A stretch of 64,000 nt of DNA from Chrysaora quinquecirrha (Eukaryota > Cnidaria > Scyphozoa > Semaeostomeae > Pelagiidae), in the NCBI GenBank assembly GCA_014526335.1, contig JACTAT010000060.1, forward strand, positions 7,543,686 through 7,607,685. The letters are read 5' to 3'. The translations under genes were made by a program, and so were the position numbers. A model generated the notes under the pieces. The model saw only the letters and a list, made by a program, of their open reading frames with translations. It did not search any database and was not told where the DNA came from. How positions within the stretch are numbered: position 1 is the first letter of the stretch; the number at the start of each line of letters is the position of its first letter. Of this stretch, positions 1 to 10,712 are shown piece after piece.

Positions 1-1025
1 CCAGTTTTCAGGTCTAGCTTGTGGAGTGGCATTCCACTTGGAGTGAGACTGTTGAGAAATTCGACTGGATATGCTGCTGCCTCTTGTGCGTCTTCTGTGA
101 AAATGTTCTGGCTTCTCCTTGTAATTTGTTAAGTAGCAAGCTGTTGATAACACATGAGTCAACATTCTTGCAATGTATTCAGGATCATCAGTTGGACCTT
201 GTGGGAAAACTCTACCAATTAATTGAGAGTGTTGTTTTGCAGCGTAGTTCTAACTGGAATTGGAATGCAATCCTGGTTGTCTGTTGGCTCTTTTCCATCT
301 CCGATGCAAAGTAAGAGATCAGCAAATTCTTGATACTGTGGATCATTAGCTGCTCTCATATTTCTGAGGAGATGAAAGGTTTGAAAATGATGCCATAACA
401 GCGACCTTTCAAGAACATGTTAACGATTTTTTCTCTGCCGGCTCTTTTTGAGAGGAAGAATTTGTCCAAAGTCTCTACCAAGGAATATGAATTTACCTCC
501 GAATGATGTTTCAGATTGAGTAAGATCTCTTAGAATAATGTCGACAGTTTTCAGTGCACTGCCCGGAATCATTGAAACTTCATCCCATATGAAGAGGTAT
601 GTCGATTTCAGATCATGAGCTCTCTTGCTCTAACGACTGATATTGCATGTTGAGTTTGGAAGAAGAGGAATGGGAATCTGAAAGGTTGAATGAGCTGTTC
701 CACCATCTATGAGTAACGTACCTGCGATACATGCCAGAAAGAAAGGGATTAAATAACTGAGCAGAGTAATTAGCATATGTAATTGTGTTAAACAAATACC
801 TGAGTAAGCAAGACATTTGACTTTGTATTGCATTCCTCTTAGAATATTTGTGAGCATGCTGTAAAGGAAAGTTGTCCCCATGCCTCCAGAGCCATCAAGA
901 AAGAGACATCGCTGGTTGAATTGTGTTGTAATTGACTGAACAACAGAGTCAATAATGTCCAGTTGATCATGATTGAGTTGCGCATGTAATTGCTCTCCCA
1001 GACGACGTTCTTCTAAGATGTTCAT
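1..1025 (-). pseudogene. Helitron Pif1-like helicase fragment
   Basis: Minus-strand frames give LNHDQLDIIDSV, then a Walker A region reading GSGGMGTT, then GGTAHSTFQIP, and near 450-500 an FLGRDFGQILP-like Walker B/motif III stretch. These are the successive motifs of the Pif1-type superfamily 1 helicase fused to Helitron Rep. The Walker A lysine (normally GKT) is replaced by threonine (GTT), and there are frame changes near 820 and 620, so the helicase should be inactive. The gene continues beyond position 1. Confidence 0.85.
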
Positions 1026-2022
1026 GGTTGCTGTTTGTTGTCTGATGGATGATAACCAGCTGATAGTTGAGGCATTTCTGAAAAGTCTTGCAAAGATTGA
1101 CCATGAACTCGTAAATGCTTGTCAATGTCATGAAGGCATCGATTTAGCTGAATATCAGAGAAGGGTAAGTCTTGCTGCTGCATGCATTGTCTTGCAGCAT
1201 GAAGGAAATCCTCAGTCATGTATTCTTCGAAGCTTTGGAACAGCTGTTTGGAACAGCTGCTCTGGATCTGATGGCATATTGAACACCAGAAGCATTGCAT
1301 AAAGCAGGCGCATCCTGCAAACAGTTAATTAGCTCTCTCTTATCTTGCAATAGACCCAACGCTCTTGCAGCATCTGTAAATGTTGAACAGACTTGGCCAT
1401 TGATAGTGCCAAGGTCCTGAAATGAGGTTGCACCTGGAACATGGAGCAAGAGCAGTCTTAGTGCAAATCTTTGTGGCTCAGATGGCTGGACTTGGTACAT
1501 TCTAGCAATTACTTTGTGTTCAATACGTCGTTTAGACCTGCTTTTTGATTGCCTGTCGCAGGTGTAGTGCTCTGGAATATCATGGTAGAGATATTGCTGT
1601 CCTGTTTCATCAGTGCTATTTAGGTGAAACCATGCTGTGAGTGTTGTGTTTGGGTTTACATCAAGCACTCGAGATGGGTTTACATCAAGCATGCAAGACG
1701 CATGATTGTATAGCTTATGTCGTGAAGTTTGAAATGGAAGAGTCTACAGAAAGCTTTATGTGGTGCAATGTATCTTACATTCAAGTATTGAATAACCTCA
1801 TCATGATCGACAACACCTTCTTGTATCTCCAAATGGGCCGAGTCGTACCCTTTTTGATGTATTTGAATATGTATTTTACACATTTAATACTGGTACATGA
1901 CACTACATTGGTATTGCAGTCATATTTGAGTAGGAGAGTTGGGCTGTATGGGACTACAAATTAGTCCCCAACCCTGTGGGCACCGATGTTTGCTTCATGA
2001 TACGTCTTCTGTATAAAGGATA

Positions 2023-2505
2023 TCAATCAACTTTTAGGACTGTTTGTTGGTTTAGAGGCTTTGGAAGATTCTTGGTGCATTTACTGTCTTTCATGTAAAC
2101 ACAATCTAGATTTATTTGGCCACAGGGACCATGAATCATGTGACTCTTGACCCTTTTGTGGAGTTCAGGATCTTGCTGTGGGTCTGGAATCTCCGCTGAT
2201 ATCATGGCGTCAATGTGCTCTGGTATTGTTGGTTTGTCTTCCTGAGCCAAGAAAAGAAGCATGTGTGCATGTGGTAGGCCTCTTTTCTGAAATTCGATGG
2301 TGTAGACATAAGCGATGACACAGCCAAAGATATGCCTGAGAAGTACATCATCTTTAAGTGCATGGAACTTGATGATGAAGACCCTTATGACGATGTCTGG
2401 ACGATCATTGGCATTCTGATGTGGCAGAAGTTGTTCAGTTTTCTCACACCATTTAGGATTAGTTGTCATGCTTAGGAATGTCTGGTCTACCATGTGTGCG
2501 GACAA
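2023..2505 (-). pseudogene. Helitron Rep (HUH) endonuclease fragment
   Basis: This 160-residue open fragment contains IEFQKRGLPHAHMLLFL, the diagnostic HUH motif of Helitron Rep proteins (PHAH supplies the two metal-binding histidines). It is followed by the usual HGPCG and CTKNLPKPL blocks. The Rep nuclease nicks DNA and attaches through tyrosines further downstream. The frame after this fragment breaks near 1963-1970, before the catalytic tyrosine region can be read, so the nuclease is not intact. Confidence 0.88.
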
Positions 2506-3722
2506 TAGTCATTGCATCTTGAAAGTTGCATTGACTGCTGGGAAACGGGGATGGCAGAATGATGACATGTCTAATATTGGAGTTTTCTGCTTCAGCCCAT
2601 GCCTGAACGTGGTCTAAAGTCCTCCATATGTCTCAACACGTAGTTGATCTTGATTTGATCTTATGTAGAAGAGATCCTAACATTCAATCTAAATGTATGC
2701 GTGTACTATGTATTGCTTAAATAACAGACCTCCTTGGTGTATTGCGGAGAATGTATCTCTTACAGAAACACTATAGGCATAGAAATGAGAGAGTGTAACA
2801 CGCTCTTGTAGTCTTCTTTGGGTGCGATTTGTTTGCTGCTCGAAGCCTTGCTGTCTCGATGCTCTCGTAAGAGGAATAACGGGTTCCAACCAAATTTCCT
2901 GTGAAAGAAGAGCAGAGGATAAGTCATTGATCTGCATGCTCTGAAATTGCAATGATATGCTGGATTTCTTGTTCAGCAGTTGGATAAACAACAATGTCTC
3001 TTTGTGATGGAATTGGCAGTGCCCCATCCTCTCCAACGTAAACAGCAGCAACCTCCTGGCTTGCTAGTGATAACCATGGGTACCATATGCATGTCTTCAT
3101 TGGCTGAATCTGTGCGGGCTTGCTCTTGTTGTAGAACATCTCCCATGCATTTGCAGCTTTGTGCATAGCGATTCAGAACATTAAATTCATTCAGTAGCAT
3201 GCAAAGGACTTGAGGACTAAGATCATGGTTTTGAGGATTTTATGTTCTCTCAACCAATGCCTGATTCGTGTCCATGATATATAGCTGTGCATACCGCGGG
3301 TTTTCACCCTGTAGGGCTTGATTTGTGAGATGGTATACCTGGCCATCAATTGTAACAATCTTTGGTCCTCTGCCAGGATTTTGCATATTGAAATTAGCAT
3401 TTGCAGCAATGTATGCAAGTCGCTCTAAGTATTGGTTGTCCTCCCGCACAGGGACTTCATGAACCTGATGACGCTGACCATGGGTTCGTAGATTGTAAAC
3501 TGTTTGATTGTGTTGAATCTGAAGTCTTTCTAGTGGCATGTTGGCTAGATAATTTGAATACAGATATTGCATTTTCTCATGAAGCAACATGAATGGTATT
3601 TTTTTGTCAAAGTGAAACGGAAGGTCAAAATTGAGGGGTAGTGAATACATCTTTATTGAAATCTCATAAATGGAAATACATAATAGTGGAAGAAGAATTG
3701 GTTTTCCTCCTGGGGGGTACAT

Positions 3723-4278
3723 GACTTATAAATGGACGGGGATGTGCTGCCCAGATTTCGAAAACCCACCGACTTATAATGTAAACATTTACAGAAATAG
3801 ACCCTATTTTATGAGTGAAAATAAGCGGAATATGAGAATAATAAGACTTTCTAGACCTTATTATTGCTTGATATTGTACTACAAATATCAATGTACTACA
3901 TATACAAATATGGCGTGATGTTACCACGTTCCCTCTCACAGATGTATTGACAATTTGTGTAAATCATTAGCGGGGATGACCACTTTGTAGTTAAAGGTCA
4001 TTTTGGATTTTCAGTACATAAGGGTCATACTTGGGGTCCTGTGTCCTAAGTCCTGGGGTATGGTTTTTATGTGCGAAGGATGAGCACATTATGTGGAGAT
4101 GCGATGTCAAGGATACAGGTATAGACCTACCTAAGACGCTCTTTTTTGCCAAAATGTAACAATAGATTGACCAAAAATGTGCGGAAGTAAACTTTGAAGT
4201 TGCTGTAAGTGTGGGCATTAATGGTATCATTAACAAATCGCAATCACTTGACAATAAACATCAATTACCACTATTTGC
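3723..4278. other. Intergenic, no gene seen
   Basis: AT-rich sequence between the Helitron and the tRNA-like element. Short open frames here have no recognisable motifs. It may include the non-coding 5' end of the Helitron. Confidence 0.4.
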
Positions 4279-4351
4279 TACTGTGGCACACTGGTTTAAA
4301 CCACTGCTTTCTTGAACTAGAGGTCTGGAGTTTGATCCCCGTTTCACTGTA
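4279..4351 (+). repeat. tRNA-like sequence (SINE head or tRNA pseudogene)
   Basis: A 73-base stretch, the canonical tRNA length, begins TACTGTG and ends CACTGTA, which pair as a seven-base acceptor stem with one mismatch. It has an A-box-like TGGCACACTGG at 4285-4295 and a B-box-like GAGTTTGATCCCC at 4328-4340. The anticodon stem pairs poorly, so I do not call a functional tRNA or an anticodon. A tRNA-derived SINE promoter or a tRNA pseudogene fits best. Only one copy is in the window. Confidence 0.5.
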
Positions 4352-5215
4352 CTTTCAATATTTTTTATGATTGTTTCGTTTTCATTTTCATGTTTTCATA
4401 CTCAAATTATGCAACTCTATCCGTTTATGCCCTTCAATAAAGTTTTTCATTTTTGGTCTTCAATTTCAATAGCTGGGTTTACTTCGTTTAATGCTTTCAA
4501 TAGTTTCGCCGTCTACAGGTGCATAAAAGCAAACGAGTGCCATGAAAAGAATACATATGGATTATATTAACACTTATTTACTGGACATCTGTCCCTCAAT
4601 TTTGGATCAAAAACTTTTCAGGGTGATATAATTATGACTATAGTATAATATTTCAAATAAATTGATTATGATTGAGCGAAAATCACGGCTTGGCTTAATT
4701 TACATGGATTGTGCGTGAAAGTCGACATAAACATGTTTTCAAATGGCAATCAACTGTTAAAGTAGTGGTTAATTGTGATTACTCATGGGCAATTAGGTCA
4801 GGAGAAAGATTGTTTGTTTATGCAAGCCAGGGTTTCGACATTCTTCACTTAAGATGTTGATACACTTGGCAAGAGTTTCTATTACGCCACAATCTCTCTC
4901 GGTTCTCTCCTTTTTATTGAAAAAGAACAAAAAATCTTACAACCATGTATGCAAATTTGGGAATCGAGGAAATTAGAGCAATCTCTGAATGTCTGCAAAT
5001 CTCAAAAATTTGATGCAATATTCAAAGGCAATAAATTCTATGAAAACTTGAAAACATAAATATCTAAGATTTTTTAGTATTTCAGAAATTTTGTATGTCA
5101 AATTTGTAACATTTGTGCTAATTTTTATCATGTTTAAAAATAGCCGAAGTGCCATAGTTGTGAAAACAAAAGATTTGATAATTCGTTGTGGTTTACTTCA
5201 TTAACATTGGCATGT
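4352..5215. other. AT-rich intergenic, nothing recognised
   Basis: No gene, structural RNA or repeat is evident. Open frames are short and low in complexity. Confidence 0.4.
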
Positions 5216-5221
5216 TGTGAT

Positions 5222-5459
5222 ATGTGATATGATCATTGTGATAATCAGGATCATCATGATCATCAATATCGTCATGGTCATGATCATTGTGATAATCAGG
5301 ATCATCATCATCATCAATATCGTCATGGTCATGATCATTGCGATAATCTTGGCCAACATCATCATCATCATGGTCGTGGTCATGATCGTTGTAATAATCA
5401 TGGTCATCATCATTATCACCATTGTCAGTCATGATCATTGTGATAATCATGATAATCAT
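5222..5459. repeat. Degenerate tandem repeat of GATCATNN type, about 51-bp unit
   Basis: Two clear 51-bp copies lie head to tail (about 5238-5339), followed by increasingly degenerate units built from ATCATGATCATTGTGATAATCA words. The array runs straight into the N gap. The Asp/His-rich or Ile/Met-rich frames through it are an effect of the repeat and not genes. Confidence 0.75.
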
Positions 5460-5959
5460 NNNNNNNNNNNNNNNNNNNNNNNNNNNNNNNNNNNNNNNNN
5501 NNNNNNNNNNNNNNNNNNNNNNNNNNNNNNNNNNNNNNNNNNNNNNNNNNNNNNNNNNNNNNNNNNNNNNNNNNNNNNNNNNNNNNNNNNNNNNNNNNNN
5601 NNNNNNNNNNNNNNNNNNNNNNNNNNNNNNNNNNNNNNNNNNNNNNNNNNNNNNNNNNNNNNNNNNNNNNNNNNNNNNNNNNNNNNNNNNNNNNNNNNNN
5701 NNNNNNNNNNNNNNNNNNNNNNNNNNNNNNNNNNNNNNNNNNNNNNNNNNNNNNNNNNNNNNNNNNNNNNNNNNNNNNNNNNNNNNNNNNNNNNNNNNNN
5801 NNNNNNNNNNNNNNNNNNNNNNNNNNNNNNNNNNNNNNNNNNNNNNNNNNNNNNNNNNNNNNNNNNNNNNNNNNNNNNNNNNNNNNNNNNNNNNNNNNNN
5901 NNNNNNNNNNNNNNNNNNNNNNNNNNNNNNNNNNNNNNNNNNNNNNNNNNNNNNNNNNN
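5460..5959. other. Assembly gap of exactly 500 N
   Basis: All bases are N. The round length suggests a placeholder, probably an unresolved continuation of the adjacent tandem repeat. Frames crossing it have no meaning. Confidence 0.98.
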
Positions 5960-6255
5960 CTGAAACCATCTCCTCAAACGATGCATCATTTCTCAATGAA
6001 TGGCATGTCACTAGAATCATGTTTCTAGTACTACGAGGATAGTGAAGCTGCCAACATGATGTGCACGAAGCCGCCCAAGAATGTCAGTAATTTGTTTAGC
6101 GCCTGCCCTTGCAAATAGCCCTCAGCCGTCGCGGCTCGAGTTTCACCGTAAGAGTACAAAACAAAACTCTCTTTCCCATCAAGTTGTTTTTCTTCATTTT
6201 AAAAGCGATTTTTCCACATTGTTTGCCTCTGAACTATTAACATATCAAAAGCTTC
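5960..6255. other. Intergenic flank of the gap
   Basis: Short stretch without recognisable coding sequence. Open frames continuing out of the gap end within about 80 bases. Confidence 0.4.
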
Positions 6256-6355
6256 CAGGGCTTTGCCCTGAACCCACTTGGGGGACTTTTCGCGCCCCCC
6301 AAGACCCCCAGCTGCATCAAGACGACCTTCGGTCGTTGCGCTGCCTACGGCAGCG
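6256..6355. repeat. Cluster of four GC-rich perfect hairpins
   Basis: Four palindromes sit in 100 bases: CAGGGC/GCCCTG (6256-6270), CTTGGGGG/CCCCCCAAG (6277-6303), ACGACC/GGTCGT closed by TTC (6322-6336) and CGCTGCC/GGCAGCG closed by TAC (6339-6355). The GC content stands far above the AT-rich surroundings. It looks like a dispersed palindromic repeat. I see no other copy in this window. Confidence 0.6.
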
Positions 6356-6693
6356 TTTTGCTACTGTACCCTTATTTTTTTACTAGTACCATTTCATTTT
6401 CCCTGCCAGCCGCCCCTGCTCTGAGTCATATCTTCTTCGTACGTGCACAGAAATATTACCAAGTCCTAATCATGTAATTTATTCAGGGAAGATTGCCAAA
6501 CAATAGATGCAACCCCCTTTGTCGAGAAAAGGCCGGACGGAAAATACAAATGGTCTGCAACTGAGTCACTCAGTCACTGAGCCTATGTTGTTTACCATCT
6601 GATGATAATTGCCATTTCAATGCCAAACGCGCAAATTTTCAAAGAGTTAACGATCCATTAGTGGTTTGCCTTTTGTTACGCGTTTTGCGTTCC

Positions 6694-6747
6694 TATATTG
6701 GTATATTGGTATATTGGTATATTGGTATATTGGTATATTGGTATATT
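6694..6747 (+). repeat. 8-bp microsatellite (TATATTGG)n
   Basis: About 6.75 perfect copies of an 8-base unit. Confidence 0.95.
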
Positions 6748-6775
6748 CTGCGTTCCCTCGCCTCACTCCATCATT

Positions 6776-6804
6776 GTACGAAGAATTCGAAGAATTCTTC
6801 GTAC
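6776..6804. repeat. Perfect 13-bp inverted repeat
   Basis: Arms GTACGAAGAATTC and GAATTCTTCGTAC are separated by three bases. It lies two bases from the TAA target duplication of the next element. Confidence 0.8.
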
Positions 6805-7028
6805 ATAAGGGACCGGTCATAAATTACTCCTGGGGAGGGGGCGGAAGACATCTGGGAGGGGGGACCAAAATTTTATCTACTCAGAGGGAGGGGGGACGAA
6901 AAATAAGCACATCTTAAGGAGGGGGTATGAAAATAATTCGATGTATATAAATCCTGTTAGTTTCTAAAAATAACTATTTCTTCTGAAATACATATAAACC
7001 GTTCAGTTTTTATCTAAGACCCCCAGTT

Positions 7029-7286
7029 TCATTTTAAACTAGTTCTTCTGGAAGTAGTTGTTAAACGCAACCGCTTTCTTGGCTTCGTCTGCTTTGTGAT
7101 GCTTTTCATATCACAAGACTGTGCATGGTTTTCTCTTGTCTCTGCCTGTTGATTTGTTAAATATTTTACCGCTTTCTCAGCCCACAATTTTGCATCTTCT
7201 CCTTTGAATGTTTCATCTATGACAAGGGATATCAATGATTTCAAGTGGAATCTTTGCTTCAGCGTTGCCATATAAAATCCTTCCAA
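7029..7286 (-). CDS. Uncharacterised small frame inside the PIF/Harbinger-like element
   Basis: An 85-codon minus-strand frame with a basic, Arg/Lys/Thr-rich C-terminus. It can be read further upstream (to about 7315) through KLLLGGTDSPKLTTIANLEG without a stop. I do not recognise a family. It may be a remnant of a transposon accessory protein. It lies wholly between the element's terminal repeats. Confidence 0.3.
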   Translation of the reverse strand: MEGFYMATLKQRFHLKSLISLVIDETFKGEDAKLWAEKAVKYLTNQQAETRENHAQSCDMKSITKQTKPRKRLRLTTTSRRTSLK

Positions 7287-7639
7287 ATTCGCAATTGTTG
7301 TTAATTTTGGGCTATCTGTACCACCTAAAAGAAGTTTTATGAGCCTTTTTCCATCGTTAAGCCTTGCTTTACTATGCCTTATTTCTTTGTTTTTTTGCCC
7401 TTGTTGCCCTTCACTCTGTTTATAATCCTCCTGTCTTCTGGTTTTTGTGCTACACTTGCTGGAAATCTGCCATTCAGGTATACCAGAGTGTTACTCAGCA
7501 ATGCATTCTTTGAGTCTACTTCATTCATGAGCCTTCCATACTTCATCTAAGAGTTGTCTTGTCAAAAAGATAATTGAGCTGGTCAATCAGTTCATCTTTC
7601 TTTCCTTGAAGCTTTACATTGAGCACATTCAAAGCCTTG

Positions 7640-7852
7640 CTGGAGGGGGAGGGTCATAGGAAGCGTCCAAAACCGTAAAACCGCAACTTTTTTGGCCAAA
7701 AACCGTACAAGCGTACATGTTTTCCATAAAACCGTGAAACTGCACCGAAATCGCAAACTGAAAAACCGTTAAACCGCAATTTTTGAAGGTAAAAACTGAT
7801 CTCAAAATGTCGAAAAACCGCAAACCGTCACACCCAATGACCCCCTCCTTGA
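7640..7852. repeat. Nested G-rich inverted repeat with AAACCGCAA repeats
   Basis: GGAGGGGGAGGGTCAT on the left and AATGACCCCCTCC on the right form short terminal inverted repeats. Between them are direct repeats of AACCGTAAAACCGCAA type (7660-7690 and 7765-7785, again near 7815). It may be a small MITE inserted inside the larger element. Confidence 0.45.
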
Positions 7853-8496
7853 TTATACAGTATTACATCTGCGGCAGTAAGCAGATCATTTCTGCCAGAA
7901 TATTCATTCATGAGTATTCAAATGATGTCAGAACAGTGACACTGTTAGTAGGAGTACAGGTATTATGTACATATATACATATGTATTTTTCTTTTGGGAG
8001 GGGGGCCGAAAATATTTTCTTTGGTGATGGAGGGGGGACCAAAATTTCTACATGAATCTGAGAGGGGGGACGAAAATACCATCAAAAGTTTGAGAATGTC
8101 TTCCACCCCCTCCCCGGCAAGAATTAATGACCCGTCCCTAAAAACATTGTCTTCATTATGCTTGACGTACTTAATGAAACTTGAGGGGAGCTTTAGCCTG
8201 GCATTATTCTTTGATGATTCTTAAATTTCAGCGATTTGATAAAAAAGTGTATTCGGAATCAGGAGGTTGAAATACATGTATTCTAACTTCTAAGAATAGA
8301 AATTCTTGACTGGAGGGGTCCTCCGTGTGCCGTGCGGTGGTACCCTCAGATGATACCATGGCACCATCATGGCCTTTGACATTGACAGTTTGAGGTAAAT
8401 CAGATCAGATTACTTTTCAGGTGATAACAATGAGCACATTGTTCCTCCTCAACTAACATTCATTTCCGTGTCTGTAAGTTGGTTTGCTTTTTGAAG

Positions 8497-8921
8497 ATGG
8501 AAGAAAAAGCGCAGCTAATAGCTTTTCAAGACTCCGAGCTTGATCATTTTGTGAAGCAAGAAGAAGAAGCTTTCTCTGCTTTGCAGTGGAGCCAAGAAAC
8601 GCTTCCTTTATCGAAATTCATCAACAAATTCACCCTACCCCAGATCGTCCGTATTGAAGACGGGTATTACTCACAAGAGGAGGATAGCAGTTTGAGTTCA
8701 GGCCAGATTTTGAAAATTCACTGTTTGAAAACGAGCAAGAAAGTTTTGGGAATAGATCAGCATGGCGATGGTGTTCATATTCCTCTCAATGCAACCGAGA
8801 AAGTTTTCATGCGGCCTGAAAATTGGAACAAGACTTACGAAACAGTTAATGACCTTTCACAAGCCAAACCCTTACCCAAGTTTGTTGAAGTCACTCGAGG
8901 ATATTACGATCCAACAGGCAG
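8497..8921 (+). CDS. CABIT-domain protein (GAREM/THEMIS-like), first coding exon
   Basis: The frame starts at an ATG in TTGAAGATGG, begins MEEKAQLIAF, and runs about 141 codons to a possible donor GCAG|GTTTTT at 8921. If unspliced it stops at 8937. Residues about 30-110 look like the start of a CABIT domain: a hydrophobic LSKFINKF stretch, TLPQIVRIEDGYY, LSSGQILKIHCLKT and IPLNATEKVF. CABIT proteins (THEMIS in lymphocytes, GAREM in receptor tyrosine kinase signalling) are adaptors that bind GRB2. A second CABIT-like block starts at about residue 128 (LPKFVEVTRGYYD). No later exon is found before the duplicated array, so this is either a gene with a distant 3' part or a truncated copy. Confidence 0.65.
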
Positions 8922-8937
8922 GTTTTTTTATCCATAA

Positions 8938-9209
8938 AAGCGTTTTTCATGAAGCTTCATTTTCATGAATTTACAGTAACTACTGTAAAGTAGGCCAAAT
9001 GTCGTTTCCACCTTTATCCTTCCTCTACAGGCCTAAAGCCTTTTTTTCTGGGGAGTCTCAATCTCAGGATTTTCCCACAGGCTTATAGCATGTCACTGAC
9101 CAAAGAGTGTTAAAGCTATGCGAAAGTTTAAAACAGATATTTGCAGTGACTGCATATCAGAGGCAGAAATAATGGGGGGTTTGGGAGGCTTAAACACTCC
9201 CAACTTCTT
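8938..9209. other. Intergenic, no gene seen
   Basis: No coding or repeat signal until the minisatellite begins. Confidence 0.4.
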
Positions 9210-9628
9210 ATATACACAGTATATTTGGGTGTGACGATGGCAACGGGGTGGCAAGCATGTATTTATAAGTATATAGACAGTATATTTGTGGGTGAGGGTG
9301 ACGAGTGGCAAGCATATATATATAAGTATATACACAGTATATATTTTGGTGTGAGGGTGACGAGGGTGGCAAGTATATATATATAGGTATATACATAGTA
9401 TATTTTTGGGTGTGAGGGTGAGGGTGGCAAGCATATATATATAAGTATATACACAGTATATTTGGGTGTGATGGTGGTGAGGGTGGCAAGCATGTATATA
9501 TAAGTATATACACAGTATATTTGGGTGACAATGGTGACCGAGGTGGCAAGCGTGTATATATAAGTATATACACAGTATATTTAGTGTGACGATGGTGAGC
9601 GAGGGTGGCAAGCATGTATTTATAAGTA
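9210..9628. repeat. Minisatellite, unit A (about 60-66 bp period)
   Basis: Head-to-tail units of type GTGGCAAGCATGTATATA / TAAGTATATACACAGTATAT / TTGGGTGACGATGGTGACGA, about seven copies with small length variation. The same minisatellite recurs at 23047-24101. Reading frames through it (Tyr/Ile/Cys-rich) come from the repeat. Confidence 0.93.
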
Positions 9629-10381
9629 GAGTCCTTGCGCCCAAAGCCACCTTGCACAATTTGAGAAAATCCACTGGTCTGCAGAAATATATAAAAAAAT
9701 TTTGGATCTTGTTATTTCCTCCTAAAACCCACCAAAATGTTTGCTGATACCATTTCCTTAATTTCATGAAATTTTCTTCGTTTTTATACGAATTATTCCG
9801 ATAAAAAAGAATCATGCAAGGCCTACTTTTGTTTCAAGTAGTATTCCTCCATTTTATCGTTTGTTTTTCAAAGTAATGTTTCCTTTCAGTCTCCTATTTC
9901 CATATCTTAACTGTAAACAAACTTTAAAAGATCTTGAGCGACACTCCCAACCTCTGACTTGAAATATGAGAAAAGAATTTTGAATTATTTTTCGTCTGAA
10001 CTGAACAGGGTGAACATTTTGAAAGGCACTCAATTTCTTGAACTGCGCCCAAACTGGCCACCCTATGTGATGCATTCGCGATTTCATTGGTTTGTTCTCC
10101 GAACACGATCCTTTATTCGCTCATGGAGGCGCTTAAACAGTAGTAAAACCGTAGTAAAACCTAATGGCCACTTTGGGCGCATTTCCTGATTTAGGCCATT
10201 TTGATCGTTCTTTGTTTGGATTGCTGTTTTGAGAAAATAAGTTGAAATATCACATTGAAATTCTGTGAGACATAAACAATAAAATGAAAAGTATTTCTAT
10301 GGGGAATGGAGGTTTGAGCAATTCTCTAGAAATTTTATTAATACTTATGTTTGAAAAGGTGGCCACTTTGGGCAAGGACTC
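9629..10381. mobile_element. TA-flanked MITE inserted in the minisatellite, copy A
   Basis: The terminal inverted repeats begin GAGTCCTTGCGCCCAAAG. The element interrupts a minisatellite unit with TA duplicated at both ends, as Tc1/mariner-type elements do. The paralogue at 24102-24870 is more complete: this copy lacks a few bases in each terminal repeat (GTGG on the left, CGC on the right). The interior holds a second inverted pair of TGGCCACTTTGGGCGCA type. No transposase frame. Confidence 0.75.
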
Positions 10382-10712
10382 TATATACACAGTATATTTG
10401 GGTGAGGAGGGTGACGAGGGTGGCAAGCATAAAATGTTTGATTTGAAATGACATATCATAATACATTTAAGCATAGGCAATATTCACAGCAGTGTGCTAG
10501 TGAATATTTTCCTATAATCTTGGGTAGGTATACATTTTCAGGAGAGCCTTGTCGTTAACATCTGCTTAAATATAAAAACAAGGAAGATAAATTGAAAGGA
10601 TACCAGCACCAAGGTTTCATCGCCTTCTTCTTTTTCCTTCCCATGTATAAAAACCAAACAAAGAAATAAACTCAACTCAAGCCCACTTCAGTCGATACGA
10701 CAATGCAAAGCC
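10382..10712. other. Minisatellite remnant and unique spacer, unit A
   Basis: One truncated minisatellite unit (10383-10428) follows the MITE. After it comes spacer DNA shared with unit B. Unit B carries two extra blocks relative to this copy (25034-25320 and about 25491-25611). Confidence 0.7.

Larger units (their letters stand above)
1..3722 (-). mobile_element. Decayed Helitron (rolling-circle transposon)
   Basis: Minus-strand fragments run in the order expected of an animal Helitron protein: an N-terminal region with the GQVYHLTNQ and PRYAQLYI blocks (3240-3722), a middle part ending in a FYAYSVSVRD-like block (2689-3051), a Rep endonuclease (2023-2505), a linker with KGYDSAH and ARYI-like blocks (1680-1883), the RMYQVQP...RFALRLLLLHVPGATSF block (1216-1692) and a Pif1-type helicase (1-1025). 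Frames change repeatedly and stops interrupt them, so this is a dead copy. Helitrons normally move DNA by rolling-circle replication. The helicase C-terminus lies beyond the window start, and I could not fix either terminus (5' TC, 3' CTRR hairpin). Confidence 0.9.
6809..8138. mobile_element. PIF/Harbinger-like element with TIRs and TAA target duplication
   Basis: The left end (GGGACCGGTCATAAATTA, then a G-run and GGAAGACAT) is matched in reverse complement by the right end (ATGTCTTCC, a C-run, then TTAATGACCCGTCCC), giving imperfect terminal repeats of about 43 bp. TAA flanks both ends (6806-6808 and 8139-8141). A three-base TWA duplication is the hallmark of PIF/Harbinger elements. The interior has G-rich sub-repeats ending in GACCAAAATTT and one small minus-strand frame. 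No DDE transposase is visible, so it appears non-autonomous. Confidence 0.75.

Noticed and set aside
5193..6042. Open frames spanning the N gap
   Set aside because: They are mostly undetermined residues from 500 N plus repeat-coded Asp/His or Ile/Met runs.
9093..9815. Tyr/Ile/Cys/Pro-rich 'protein' frames, also at 23013-24270
   Set aside because: They follow the 60-66 bp minisatellite in several frames and on both strands with no codon bias.
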